Positions 1 to 8,166 of a DNA stretch of 64,000 nt are shown in pieces (within the stretch, counting starts at the first letter, position 1; each line of letters begins with the position of its first letter). A program made the translations under genes and the position numbers. Source of the DNA: an uncultured Cohaesibacter sp. (GTDB taxonomy: Bacteria > Pseudomonadota > Alphaproteobacteria > Rhizobiales > Cohaesibacteraceae). The notes beneath the pieces were generated by a model, which saw only the letters and a list, made by a program, of their open reading frames with translations, searched no databases and was not told the DNA's origin. Location: contig NZ_OY781114.1 of NCBI RefSeq assembly GCF_963676485.1, positions 1,943,501 to 2,007,500 of the forward strand, in the 5' to 3' direction.

Positions 1-870
1 AAAGACATATTCATGGGTCATGGAGGCATAGACCAGATAGCCGCCGGTGGTGTGAACCACGCCCTTCGGCTTGCCGGTGGAGCCGGAGGTATAGAGGATG
101 AAGAGTGGATCTTCAGCATTCATTGGCTCTGGCGGACAGTCCGCAGACGCCTTGGCCACCATATATTCATACCAGAAGTCACGACCGCTGGTCATGGGGA
201 CATCACCGCCGGTGCGTTTGACGACAAGAGTCTTGACGTCGTGGCTGACCTTCTCAAGCGCCGTGTCCACATTGGTTTTCAGCGGGACAGTTCGTCCACC
301 GCGCAGGCCTTGATCGGCTGTGACCACCAGTTTGGCTTCGCAACCATTGACGCGGTCAGCCAGAGCATCGGGCGAAAATCCGCCAAAGACGATGGAATGA
401 ATGGCGCCGATGCGGGCTGATGCCAGCATGGCATAGGCGGCTTCCGGGATCATCGGTAGGTAAAGAATGATGCGATCACCCTTGCCAACGCCCAATTCCT
501 TGTAGGCATTGGCCAGTTTACTGACCCGCTCATGGAGCTGGTTAAAGGTGATATGCTCGTCATCAGCCGGATCATCTCCCTCCCAGATGATCGCGGTCTG
601 ATCACCCCGTTTTTCCAAGTGACGGTCGATACAGTTGGCGGCCACGTTGAGCGTGCCGTCTTCGAACCATTTGATGGAAACATTGTGATAATCGAAGGAT
701 GTGTTCTTCACCTTGGTAAAGGGTTTGATCCAATCGAGGCGTTTGCCGTGTTCTCCCCAGAAGGCTTCCGGATCTTCCACTGACTGCTTGTACATGGACA
801 AATAGGCATCGTTATCGATCAGGGCATGTGATGCCACATCCGTCGGTACAGGATAGACGTTCTCCGACAT
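1..870 (-). CDS. acsA: Acetyl-coenzyme A synthetase, N-terminal part, cut by the window edge
   Basis: AMP-forming acetate:CoA ligase, which activates acetate to acetyl-CoA in the cytoplasm. The 290 visible residues start MSENVYPVP at the ATG at 870 and contain the acetyl-CoA synthetase N-terminal segment ([17 protein letters not shown]) and the AMP-binding signature [12 protein letters not shown] near residue 265. The remaining roughly 360 residues lie left of the window. It is transcribed leftward, and a 455-bp region free of genes separates it from ocd. The family call is secure. Propionyl-CoA synthetase is a close relative, but the N-terminal residues fit Acs better. Confidence 0.93.
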   Translation of the reverse strand, partial: MSENVYPVPTDVASHALIDNDAYLSMYKQSVEDPEAFWGEHGKRLDWIKPFTKVKNTSFDYHNVSIKWFEDGTLNVAANCIDRHLEKRGDQTAIIWEGDDPADDEHITFNQLHERVSKLANAYKELGVGKGDRIILYLPMIPEAAYAMLASARIGAIHSIVFGGFSPDALADRVNGCEAKLVVTADQGLRGGRTVPLKTNVDTALEKVSHDVKTLVVKRTGGDVPMTSGRDFWYEYMVAKASADCPPEPMNAEDPLFILYTSGSTGKPKGVVHTTGGYLVYASMTHEYVF

Positions 871-1325
871 GCGTTCCTCCCAGAACTCGTCTATTGAAAT
901 TGTGCACCATCCCCTTTTGAGCGTGTTTGGTGCGGTGATGCTCGGTTTGTTTTCAGACTATTATGCTTAGGCGATAGCAGAGCGTCTACGTGAGCGGTAT
1001 TGCTCTTTGGTATGTAATATGGAGGTATAATCTCGTGACATCGGAGGCAGAAACAGAAAATATTCCACCAATTGCCTAGAGAAGCATGGTGCCAAAAGGA
1101 TTCCACCAAACAATGAAGTGAAATGCAGTGGTTTATTCTTGTGTTTTTTTGAGTGGCCTTGACCACCAAAGCCATAGAAACTTGGACTATAGCTCCATTT
1201 TGGGTGATCATTCTTTCGTATAAGGGGAAAAACGGATGGTATCTATGGAACAAGAAAAGGCCCCACGCATCACGCAGAGCCTTATGTCACTTGGTTTTTG
1301 TTGGATCTGAACCTTGATGCCCTGC
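871..1325. other. Intergenic region between acsA and ocd; no gene seen
   Basis: About 455 bases without a convincing coding frame. It must hold the leftward promoter of acsA. The only long frame here (891-1253, minus) has a composition unlike a protein and no usable ribosome-binding site. I see no strong hairpin. Confidence 0.5.
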
Positions 1326-2396
1326 CTATTCAGCGGCGTTTAGGGACTTTTCTGCTCGGCGAACCATGCCATAGAGATCGCGGGGTTCGTCTGGGTCGGC
1401 CAGCATGTCGAGATTGTCGTAGAAGGGCGTTCCCTTGATGACGTCATGGATATAGCGCAGGGCCGAGAAATCCTCGATGGCAAAGCCGACGGAGTCAAAC
1501 AAGGTGATCTGGCCTTCCGATGTGCGACCTTCTTCCTGCCCCGTCATGACTTTCCAGAGTTCCTTGACCGGATGATCCGGATCCAACTGCTGGATTTCGC
1601 CTTCGACGCGGGTTTGCGGCGGATATTCAACGAAAATCTCCGAACGGCGCAGAATGTCGCCATGCAGCTCTGTCTTTCCCGGGCAATCACCGCCGATGGC
1701 GTTGATATGCTGGCCGGAGCCGACCATGTTGTCGGTCAGGATAGTGGCGCATTGTTTGTCGGCGGTGCAGGTGGTGATGATATCTGCACCGGAAACACAT
1801 TCCTGATGGCTGGAGGTTCGGATGATCTTGAGGCCGGAATCCTTGAGGTTGAACTCAGCCTTTTCGGTGGCAATCGGATCAATATCAAACAGGCGCACGG
1901 TATCAATGCCGCAGATACGCTTGAAGGCAAGGGCCTGAAACTCGCATTGCGCACCGTTCCCGATCATTGCCATGACTTTTGCGTCTTTCGGGGCGAGATA
2001 TTTGGCGGCAACGGCTGATGTGGCTGCTGTTCTGAGCGCGGTGAGGATGGTCATTTCCGTCAGTAACACCGGATATCCGGTATAGACATCGGCCAGAAGC
2101 CCGAAGGCGGTGACTGTTTGCAGGCCTTCCTTGGTGTTTTTCGGGTGGCCGTTGACATATTTGAAGCCATAGACTTCGCCGTCGCTGGTTGGCATCAGTT
2201 CGATGACGCCTTCCTTGGAGTGGGACGCGATGCGGGGTGTCTTGTCGAAGCTTTCCCACCGTTTGAAATCGCTTTCAATCTGCGCGGCTATCCCCTCAAT
2301 GGCTTCTTCCACGCCGATGGACAGGATCAGCTTCATCATATTGTCGACGCTGACAAAGGGGACAAGATTGAGAGTATCTTTCTGCGGTGCTGTCAT
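1326..2396 (-). CDS. ocd: Ornithine cyclodeaminase
   Basis: Converts L-ornithine to L-proline and ammonia, using bound NAD+, in arginine/ornithine catabolism. The 356-residue product begins MTAPQKDTLNLVPFVSVDNM. The open frame runs further upstream, but starting at 2396 gives the usual family length of about 350. Visible family features are the substrate-side segment around ELMPTSDGEVYGFKYVNGHP, LTEMTILTALRTAATSA, and the Rossmann nucleotide-binding stretch MAMIGNGAQCEFQALAF near residue 145. It is divergent from an Lrp/AsnC regulator 254 bp away, which probably controls it in response to an amino acid. The wider mu-crystallin family contains related dehydrogenases, but the long C-terminal part (FDSVGFAIEDFSALRYIHDV) fits true OCD. 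Confidence 0.9.
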   Translation of the reverse strand: MTAPQKDTLNLVPFVSVDNMMKLILSIGVEEAIEGIAAQIESDFKRWESFDKTPRIASHSKEGVIELMPTSDGEVYGFKYVNGHPKNTKEGLQTVTAFGLLADVYTGYPVLLTEMTILTALRTAATSAVAAKYLAPKDAKVMAMIGNGAQCEFQALAFKRICGIDTVRLFDIDPIATEKAEFNLKDSGLKIIRTSSHQECVSGADIITTCTADKQCATILTDNMVGSGQHINAIGGDCPGKTELHGDILRRSEIFVEYPPQTRVEGEIQQLDPDHPVKELWKVMTGQEEGRTSEGQITLFDSVGFAIEDFSALRYIHDVIKGTPFYDNLDMLADPDEPRDLYGMVRRAEKSLNAAE

Positions 2397-2649
2397 GGTG
2401 TGTGTTCCTGAAAATCCGTAAGAAGGTGGCTCTGATGGCCTTTGGGTCCATTTAAGAGGCAACTGACAGGGTGATGTCCGGTCAGCGCAGAAGATGGACC
2501 ATAGTTGTTTCATCAGAATAGCGAGACAAATTTCCAGACAAAATGGCAAAATCCTTCAAGAAATGATAAGTGATTGTCAAAATTTAAAGCGATCATTATA
2601 CAAATCGGCAGAATGAACTGAATAGGCCAGCAAGAGAGGAACAAATCGA

Positions 2650-3093
2650 ATGGTGACCCAACAGGCCAAGCATATTTTCGATCAGCTGGACCGGGATCTC
2701 ATCTCGCTTTTGCGCCATGATGGACGGGCACCCCTGTCCAAGCTGGCTGATATTTTGCAAGTCTCTCGCGGGACAGTGCAGAACAGGCTCGATCGCCTGA
2801 TGGAGTCAGGCGCGATTCTTGGCTATACCGTGCGCGTGCGAGAAGATTATGAACTGGATGGAATTCGCGCAATCATGCTGATCGAGGTGGTGGGCAAATC
2901 GACATCTCAGGTGATCAGGAAATTGCGCGGTATGCCTGAGCTCCACACGTTGCACACGACCAATGGGGCGTGGGATCTTGTGGCTGAGATCCAGACGGCA
3001 TCCCTTTCGGATTTCGATCGGGTTCTGCGTGAGGTCCGTCTGATCGAGGGGGTGATGAACAGCGAGACAAGCATTCTGCTCAGCACCATTTGA
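2650..3093 (+). CDS. Lrp/AsnC family transcriptional regulator
   Basis: DNA-binding regulator of 147 residues, the normal family length. An N-terminal winged helix-turn-helix (LDRDLISLLRHDGRAPLSKLADILQVSRGTVQNRL, written here in parts: LDRDLISLL, LADILQVSRGTVQ) is followed by a RAM/AsnC ligand domain (GIRAIMLIEVVGKS, then VAEIQTASLSDFDRVL). The ATG at 2650 follows a GAGAGGAA site. It diverges from ocd, so the likely role is an amino-acid-responsive switch for that gene; the effector cannot be read from the sequence. Its 3' end converges with the cytochrome b561 gene, with 12 bp between the stops. Confidence 0.9.
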   Translation: MVTQQAKHIFDQLDRDLISLLRHDGRAPLSKLADILQVSRGTVQNRLDRLMESGAILGYTVRVREDYELDGIRAIMLIEVVGKSTSQVIRKLRGMPELHTLHTTNGAWDLVAEIQTASLSDFDRVLREVRLIEGVMNSETSILLSTI

Positions 3094-3105
3094 AGGGGCC
3101 TTCAA

Positions 3106-3714
3106 TCAGTCCGTTTCTGATTTTTTGACCCATTTCCAACCGGTGATCATGGGTTTGATCAGGTCTTCACGCTTCCAGAGCTTGTAGAAGGCAACGGCGG
3201 CGACATGAATAATCACCAGTATGAGCAGTATGGATGCCAGAGTTTCGTGAATGTCTATGGCCAAAGAGGCATTGTCATAGCCAACGTAGCTGGCCAGTGG
3301 GCCGACATTGATATAATCGTCAGGGTCGCCCATCAGACCCGTTGCGACCTGCGCGATAAGCACGCCCAAAAGGGCAAAAACTGCCATAGCCCCAACGGGA
3401 TTATGACCGCGCCAATAGCTTGGTTTGCGCTCCATGATTTTGGAGGCATAGGAGAGCGTTGTTTTGGGGCTATAGATAAAATGGGTAAAGCGTACGGCCT
3501 TTGGGCCAACAAGCCCCCAGATCAGCCGGAAGCCGAGTAGGGCGGCGACCGCGTAGCCGAAATAAAAATGCAGCGTCATGATATCCGGGCCAAATTTGCC
3601 CAACCCCCAGGCGGCCACAACGCATATGAGCAACGCCCAATGGAATATGCGGATGGCTGGATCCCAGAGGCGGACGCGCTCCAGGTTCGGGTTCTGATCT
3701 GGCTGTTCAGTCAT
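3106..3714 (-). CDS. Cytochrome b561-family di-haem membrane protein
   Basis: Integral membrane b-type cytochrome of 202 residues with four transmembrane helices. Candidate haem ligands are visible: H25 (RIFHW), H49 (LHFYFGY), and two histidines in the last helices (DIHETLAS and IIHVAAVAFY). The ATG at 3714 (MTEQPDQ) has an AGG about 9 bases upstream; the frame could open earlier at 3762. It lies just downstream of a cytochrome c-prime gene on the same strand. This pairing is typical of a membrane cytochrome b passing electrons to a periplasmic c-type cytochrome. A strong hairpin between the two may set their ratio. The donor and acceptor cannot be read from sequence. Confidence 0.85.
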   Translation of the reverse strand: MTEQPDQNPNLERVRLWDPAIRIFHWALLICVVAAWGLGKFGPDIMTLHFYFGYAVAALLGFRLIWGLVGPKAVRFTHFIYSPKTTLSYASKIMERKPSYWRGHNPVGAMAVFALLGVLIAQVATGLMGDPDDYINVGPLASYVGYDNASLAIDIHETLASILLILVIIHVAAVAFYKLWKREDLIKPMITGWKWVKKSETD

Positions 3715-3760
3715 TTTGATAGCCTGCCATTTTGTGCTGCAAATGAAAGTCGCATAGAGC

Positions 3761-3790
3761 AAAGCCGGGTTGAAACAATCACCCGGCTTT
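3761..3790 (-). terminator. Hairpin between the cytochrome c-prime and b561 genes
   Basis: A perfect 10-bp stem, AAAGCCGGGT (3761-3770) with ACCCGGCTTT (3781-3790), and a 10-base loop. Read leftward it follows the cytochrome c-prime stop by 8 bases and has only a short T run, so it may be a leaky terminator or an mRNA-stabilising 3' hairpin rather than a full stop. Confidence 0.6.
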
Positions 3791-3797
3791 TTGTTGA

Positions 3798-4241
3798 CTA
3801 GTCGCGGAAGCTGGTGTGGCAGCTTTTGCAGGCTGCGCCAGTCTGACCAAAAGCTGCGGCCAGTTGAGCTTTTCCTTTGCCAGCTTCTGCCTTCAGGTTG
3901 GCGGCTGCCTCTCCAAGCGCCTTATATTTGGCTGCAAAGCCATCCATATCTTCCCAGATAACGGGAAGGGCTTCTGTTTTGCCGGGCATATCTGCGGTGG
4001 AGGTGCCTTCAACGAACAATCCGCTGATGTCCTTGGTTGTGAGATTTGCAATCGCATCAGCATGTTGCTGAGCGGTTGCTGCGTCATAGTCACCTTTGAG
4101 CAATTTGGCCAAGGGGCCCATATTGCCACCAAGCTGTTTGAAAAAGGCTTGACGTTCGGCAACAGCATCTTCTTTCGGTCCAGCAAGGGCTGGCGCTGCA
4201 ATCAATGACAAGGCGATGGTAACAAGAGCGATTTTATGCAT
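3798..4241 (-). CDS. Periplasmic cytochrome c-prime (class II c-type cytochrome)
   Basis: 147-residue precursor with a clear Sec signal peptide (MHKIALVTIALSLIAAPALA, cleavage after residue 20) and one haem-attachment motif CKSCH at residues 138-142, right at the C-terminus. That placement, with an otherwise helical body, is the class II (c-prime/c556) layout. The mature protein would be a four-helix bundle of about 127 residues in the periplasm. Known roles of the family are electron carriage and binding of NO. The neighbouring b561 gene suggests electron exchange with that membrane protein. Start ATG at 4241. Confidence 0.88.
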   Translation of the reverse strand: MHKIALVTIALSLIAAPALAGPKEDAVAERQAFFKQLGGNMGPLAKLLKGDYDAATAQQHADAIANLTTKDISGLFVEGTSTADMPGKTEALPVIWEDMDGFAAKYKALGEAAANLKAEAGKGKAQLAAAFGQTGAACKSCHTSFRD

Positions 4242-4552
4242 GGTTGGTCCCCATTATTGCATTATGAAATTCGGTCAAATTTGCCAAAATATATGGCCAT
4301 TGGAGTATATAGTCAGGCTTTCTACGGATTGAATGATTTTATTTCATTCATCTGATGAACTTTCCGTGAAGGTTTCTCTGTTTGACGGACGTAAGTAGAG
4401 AAGACCTTAGTTTCAGTTTTGTGAAAATTCATCAATTTTCGATTGGCAATAAGTTGGCCTGTCGCGATTTTTCAAAGAAATAGGGTGCGATAATTGCTCG
4501 CACCCTTGCTCCATGTTCAGGATTTTGCCGTCTTGCTGTATTGAGACATCTA
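4242..4552. other. Intergenic region; terminator of the saccharopine dehydrogenase gene and cytochrome promoter region
   Basis: About 310 bases without a gene. The right part carries a hairpin (listed separately); the left part must promote the leftward cytochrome genes. It is AT-rich near 4260-4360. Confidence 0.5.
4482..4506 (-). terminator. Terminator of the saccharopine dehydrogenase gene
   Basis: Perfect 9-bp stem AGGGTGCGA (4482-4490) / TCGCACCCT (4498-4506). Read leftward it is followed by TATTTCTTT. Confidence 0.7.
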
Positions 4553-5647
4553 TCAGAGATCGGCTTTTGAGCGGATTTCCTCGAATTTGGCCTTTGCATT
4601 TTTCCATTCGATTCCGTCATCAAAGCGCAAGAGCGACGTGACGAACTGATCCGAGAATTCCTCCGCGGCCTGCGCTGGCAAAAGGGAAGGCAAGTTATCG
4701 ATGGATGTGACTTCGACAGCGTCACCCGAGCCGTTCTTTGCCACTTCAATTACCGGATCTTCCCAACTGGTCGGAGCATCATAAATCGGCAATGGATTGA
4801 AATCGGAGAAGGGATCGCAGGATACATCGGAGATGACCTTCATATTGGTGCCCTCTGCCGCCAGATGGGTCTTGTTGGTGAGCAACAGGCCCGGGCCAAA
4901 CATGAGCACGCAGTTGACCATCATGTCGTGGGAGAGAAGCGTTCGCCTGTCAAGAATGCGCGTTTCCTCGATATCCCATTTGGTCACCTTCATGCCGATG
5001 GCTTCGAGGCATTCGCTGGCTCCGGTGCCGGATCGTCCTTTGGCCCCAACCACGATTGCGGTCGGTAACGCGCCTTCGCCTTCATCGGCCAATGCCTTGA
5101 GCTTGTCGATGATGGCCTCTTGGCTTTCGAATGGTGAGACACCCTTGGTGATTTCATTTCGGCCAGCACGGCGCTCCAGAAGGCGGAAAGCACCCAGCGC
5201 GGCTCCCATCCATCCAGCCCAATAGCCAAAAGCTGCAACACGTCGCCCGTTTTCGTTGGTCAGGAATTCGATGTCGTAAAGCAGACCTTCACCCTTGACG
5301 AAGCGGGCCATTTCCTTTTGCCAGCCCGTCTGATCCTTGTAGATATGCGCAAAATGGATCATGCGATGGGGTAACGCGTCCGGCGTTTCTGCCAGCTCCT
5401 TAAGGCCAAGAATAACCGTGTCCTTTGGTGCATCCACCCATGAGCGCGGCTCGGCAAGGCTACAGCCTACCGCTTCATACTCTTCATTCGCACAGACCCG
5501 TTTGCTGCTTTTCTCGACCGTGACGGTAAAGCCATTTTCGAGCAACAGCTTGGCATTCTTGGGAGTCAGGGCTGTGCGGCGTTCGGTGCTGCGATCTTCG
5601 TCGCGTAGCCAGATATGTGCTTTTTGCTCTGAAGGTGTGGGTGACAT
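4553..5647 (-). CDS. Saccharopine dehydrogenase (NAD+, L-lysine-forming type)
   Basis: 364 residues, matching the length of the fungal LYS1-type enzyme that interconverts saccharopine with lysine and 2-oxoglutarate. Characteristic stretches are IWLRDEDRSTERRTALTP at the N-terminus, MIHFAHIYKDQTGW, YDIEFLTNENGRRVAAFGYW, and VVGAKGRSGTGASECLEAIG in the alanine-dehydrogenase/PNT-like NAD domain. In bacteria this type is scattered and its direction (lysine breakdown or synthesis) is not settled by sequence. No lysine-ketoglutarate reductase is visible beside it. Start ATG at 5647; monocistronic, with its own terminator. Confidence 0.85.
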   Translation of the reverse strand: MSPTPSEQKAHIWLRDEDRSTERRTALTPKNAKLLLENGFTVTVEKSSKRVCANEEYEAVGCSLAEPRSWVDAPKDTVILGLKELAETPDALPHRMIHFAHIYKDQTGWQKEMARFVKGEGLLYDIEFLTNENGRRVAAFGYWAGWMGAALGAFRLLERRAGRNEITKGVSPFESQEAIIDKLKALADEGEGALPTAIVVGAKGRSGTGASECLEAIGMKVTKWDIEETRILDRRTLLSHDMMVNCVLMFGPGLLLTNKTHLAAEGTNMKVISDVSCDPFSDFNPLPIYDAPTSWEDPVIEVAKNGSGDAVEVTSIDNLPSLLPAQAAEEFSDQFVTSLLRFDDGIEWKNAKAKFEEIRSKADL

Positions 5648-5972
5648 GGGTGGTCTCCGTAGGCTTTATTATCTCTCGAAGCGCATTTTACTGGGCTTTG
5701 AGACACTGTGTTTGTTGTTGGTGATAATTTACCGTTTTTGGCGCAGAATGATAGGGGCGGGACTGTGAGCAAATGTTATTTGTTTGTGCCCTCTTGGCAT
5801 CCTGTATCGTTATTTGAAGGCGCGGACAGGGGTAGGCGCAAGGCAAAGGCTGCCTTTAATCCAAGCGGCGTGCGCTTTGCTTTCTGGCCAAATGCAATCG
5901 ATTTCATCCTATTGATTATGACTATTTTTAGAGTTTTGGATTAGCCTTCCAGAAACTGGGGGCTATTTATCT
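5648..5972. other. Divergent promoter region between saccharopine dehydrogenase and the diguanylate cyclase
   Basis: 325 bases. The short frames here have no ribosome-binding site and coding is unlikely. It must contain promoters in both directions; no operator-like repeat stands out. Confidence 0.45.
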
Positions 5973-7208
5973 ATGCTAAATGCGCTTGATATTGCGTCTA
6001 TTTATAGTTGTCTATTTTTATCGTTGCTCGTAGCCGCGTCTACAATGGCTGTGGTTTGGTACAGCAATACCAGGGAAATTGCTGCCCGATATTGGACACT
6101 GGCTTATGTGCTTGCTGTAGGGGCGGCTGCACTTCTCGCCCTGCAGGAAATATTGGGTCCGTTTGTTCCGGCGCTGTGCACAGCGGTGGTGCTTGCCGCA
6201 AACCTTGGAATGATCGCGGGATTTCGCGCCTTCAATGGTCTCAAAACGCCTACTTGGCCTTTCTTTGCTGCTCCAACTCTTTATTTGGTTTTGGCAGGCG
6301 CCGCTCCTTGGCTTTATTCCACTCCGAATATGAATGCGATGGTGCAGTCTCTTTTTATTATGGTCAGTGCCTTCAGCAATGCGTATCTGGTGATCAGTGG
6401 AACCGGCAACAGGGCCTTGCCAATGGCCATTCCGACAACGGTCGTGCTGGTTGTGCACGGGTTCATTCGAGCCCTCGCCATTTACTTCACGCTGACCCAG
6501 CCAGCCCCGGTGATCAATGGTCGTATGGAAGCGGGATGGTGGAAGCTGTTCTTGCTGGAGATTTTCTTCAATACGACGATGATGGCAGTCTCCACCATAA
6601 TTCTCATCAAGGACCGTACGGAACAAAAACATCGTATCGCTTCCGAAACTGATGACCTGACCGGCATTTCCAATCGCCGTGCATTCGTTCGTGACATCAA
6701 CAAGCTGCTGCCGGAAAGCGCGTCCAATTCGATTATGGCGATTCTGGATATCGATCACTTCAAGCATATCAATGACACCTATGGGCATGATGCGGGTGAC
6801 AAGGCTCTTATCGATTTCGTCAAGACAACCAAACTGCAGTTGCCAACATCCGCCCTGATGGGACGTATGGGCGGCGAGGAATTTGCCATTTATCTGAGCG
6901 GTGATGGCTATGATCACGCAGCCATTATTGAGCGAGTGCGTCGGACAGTTGAGCAGACATCGTTCGATTATAAGGGGTTGCCGATAAGATTTACCCTGAG
7001 CATCGGCTTTGCCTCCGTGAAAACGGTTGGAAAGAGCTTTGATCATCTGTTTGCCGCAGCGGATTGTGCTATGTATCTTGCCAAGAAAAACGGGCGCAAT
7101 CGCGTTCTGACCTACAGACCTTCCATGCGTATTCGTGAAGTGCTGGGAGATGGCCTCAAAACAAGTGGCGATTTTTCCGAGCCGACGATGATATTTAAGG
7201 CTATCTAG
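5973..7208 (+). CDS. Membrane-bound diguanylate cyclase (GGDEF)
   Basis: 411 residues. Residues 8-212 form about six transmembrane helices with no recognised sensory family. Residues 225-390 are a GGDEF domain: DDLTGISNRRAF near 227, DIDHFKHINDTYGHDAGD near 259, and the active-site loop GGEEF at 300-304. These residues are those of an active c-di-GMP synthase. No RxxD inhibitory I-site precedes the loop, so product feedback may be absent. The ATG at 5973 is the natural start for the first helix. The next gene starts 5 bases later and is probably co-transcribed. Confidence 0.9.
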   Translation: MLNALDIASIYSCLFLSLLVAASTMAVVWYSNTREIAARYWTLAYVLAVGAAALLALQEILGPFVPALCTAVVLAANLGMIAGFRAFNGLKTPTWPFFAAPTLYLVLAGAAPWLYSTPNMNAMVQSLFIMVSAFSNAYLVISGTGNRALPMAIPTTVVLVVHGFIRALAIYFTLTQPAPVINGRMEAGWWKLFLLEIFFNTTMMAVSTIILIKDRTEQKHRIASETDDLTGISNRRAFVRDINKLLPESASNSIMAILDIDHFKHINDTYGHDAGDKALIDFVKTTKLQLPTSALMGRMGGEEFAIYLSGDGYDHAAIIERVRRTVEQTSFDYKGLPIRFTLSIGFASVKTVGKSFDHLFAAADCAMYLAKKNGRNRVLTYRPSMRIREVLGDGLKTSGDFSEPTMIFKAI

Positions 7209-7212
7209 CCCC

Positions 7213-7875
7213 ATGATAGCCAAACCAGACAAAACAGTGGTTTTCATGACATCTCTTTTTTTCGACCTTGATGGAACCCTGACCGATCCAAAGGCGGGGA
7301 TCATCGGTTCCACGCACTATGCCCTCGAAAAGCTCGGTATTTCAGACATCCCGGACGATTTGGACTGGGTTATCGGCCCGCCTTTGCGAGAGAGTTTCGA
7401 GGTGATGGTTGGTCCTGAGCTTGCAGACAAAGGGGTCGAGGCCTATCGGGAGCATTATTCGGTAACGGGCCTGTTTGACAATGAGGTCTATGCGGGTATC
7501 CCGGAATTGTTGACCGAGTTGAAGGCTGCCGGGCATCCTCTCTATGTGGCCACGTCCAAGCCGCATGTTTTTGCCAATCCGATTCTGGAGCGGTTTGAAC
7601 TGGCCACCTATTTCGATGCTGTATTCGGCGCAGAGTTGGACGGAACGCGGGGGAACAAGGCCGATCTTCTGACCTATGCCTTGGAAAAGACAGGGGCCGA
7701 GGCAGCCAGTTCTGTGATGATCGGGGACCGCAAACATGACATTCTGGGCGGTAAGGCCAACGGTATGAAGACGGTTTCCTTGCTCTGGGGGTATGGGTCC
7801 AGAGAAGAGTTCGAAACGGCTGGAACAGACAAGATCGTCGCCACCCTTGCTGAACTGCGCGCTGAACTTTTGTAA
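7213..7875 (+). CDS. HAD-family phosphatase, phosphoglycolate-phosphatase-like
   Basis: 220 residues. The HAD motifs are clear: FFDLDGTLTD (nucleophile and acid/base aspartates), then ATSKPH (motif II), and GDRKHDILGGKANG (motif IV). A helical cap domain lies between motifs I and II, as in the Gph/YbgI-type subfamily. Substrate is unknown; such enzymes act on phosphoglycolate, nucleotides or sugar phosphates. An in-frame ATG at 7246 just before the first motif is an alternative start. It follows the diguanylate cyclase by 4 bases and is closed by a terminator. Confidence 0.85.
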   Translation: MIAKPDKTVVFMTSLFFDLDGTLTDPKAGIIGSTHYALEKLGISDIPDDLDWVIGPPLRESFEVMVGPELADKGVEAYREHYSVTGLFDNEVYAGIPELLTELKAAGHPLYVATSKPHVFANPILERFELATYFDAVFGAELDGTRGNKADLLTYALEKTGAEAASSVMIGDRKHDILGGKANGMKTVSLLWGYGSREEFETAGTDKIVATLAELRAELL

Positions 7876-7899
7876 AAAGGCCTGAAATCGGGCCTTTTC
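7876..7899 (+). terminator. Terminator of the diguanylate cyclase / HAD operon
   Basis: AAAAGGCC pairs with GGGCCTTTT directly after the stop codon. Confidence 0.75.
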
Positions 7900-7922
7900 A
7901 TAGCATTCAGCGCTGAATCCGG

Positions 7923-7951
7923 TTGACGCAGAGAGCAATATTGCGTAGAAC
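7923..7951 (+). promoter_or_regulatory. Sigma-70-like promoter before the possible small RNA
   Basis: TTGACG at 7923-7928, a 17-base spacer, then TAGAAC at 7946-7951. The -35 box is near consensus; the -10 is moderate. Confidence 0.45.
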
Positions 7952-7957
7952 CCGCTC

Positions 7958-8068
7958 ATTCTCATCACGAGACAAGACAATTTGAGCCACTGACCCGGTC
8001 CCGAAAAGGTGTAAAGAGAACCGGGAAGTCCACATCCGACAGCGCGTTGCGCCCTCGGATGTATTTTT
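7958..8068 (+). ncRNA. Possible small RNA or ffh leader transcript
   Basis: About 110 bases between a promoter-like pair and a strong terminator-like hairpin, with no coding frame. Two stems are visible: CCCGGT (7994-7999) with ACCGGG (8020-8025), and ACATCCGA (8032-8039) with TCGGATGT (8055-8062) followed by ATTTTTG. I looked for the 4.5S SRP RNA motif because ffh follows, and did not find its conserved GGAAGNAGC-type loop, so this is not called ffs. It could instead be an attenuator in the ffh leader. Pattern evidence only. Confidence 0.35.
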
Positions 8069-8166
8069 GCTATGCGGTTTTCTTTATGGCGCTGCTTGGC
8101 AGAGGTGCTGGAAAGACCCAAATTGGAATGCAGTCTTACTGATGGGAAGCAACGAAGGAGCAATGC

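Noticed and set aside
4413-4607. Minus-strand frame after the saccharopine dehydrogenase gene
   Set aside because: It overlaps the dehydrogenase 3' end in another frame and its composition is not protein-like.
6018-7313. A 431-codon minus-strand frame across the diguanylate cyclase gene
   Set aside because: Long antisense frame; the plus-strand GGDEF domain is certain.
7900-8166. 4.5S SRP RNA gene (ffs) upstream of ffh
   Set aside because: The region has hairpins and a T run, but the conserved GGAA-type tetraloop and adjoining AGCAGCC-like loop of SRP RNA are not there.
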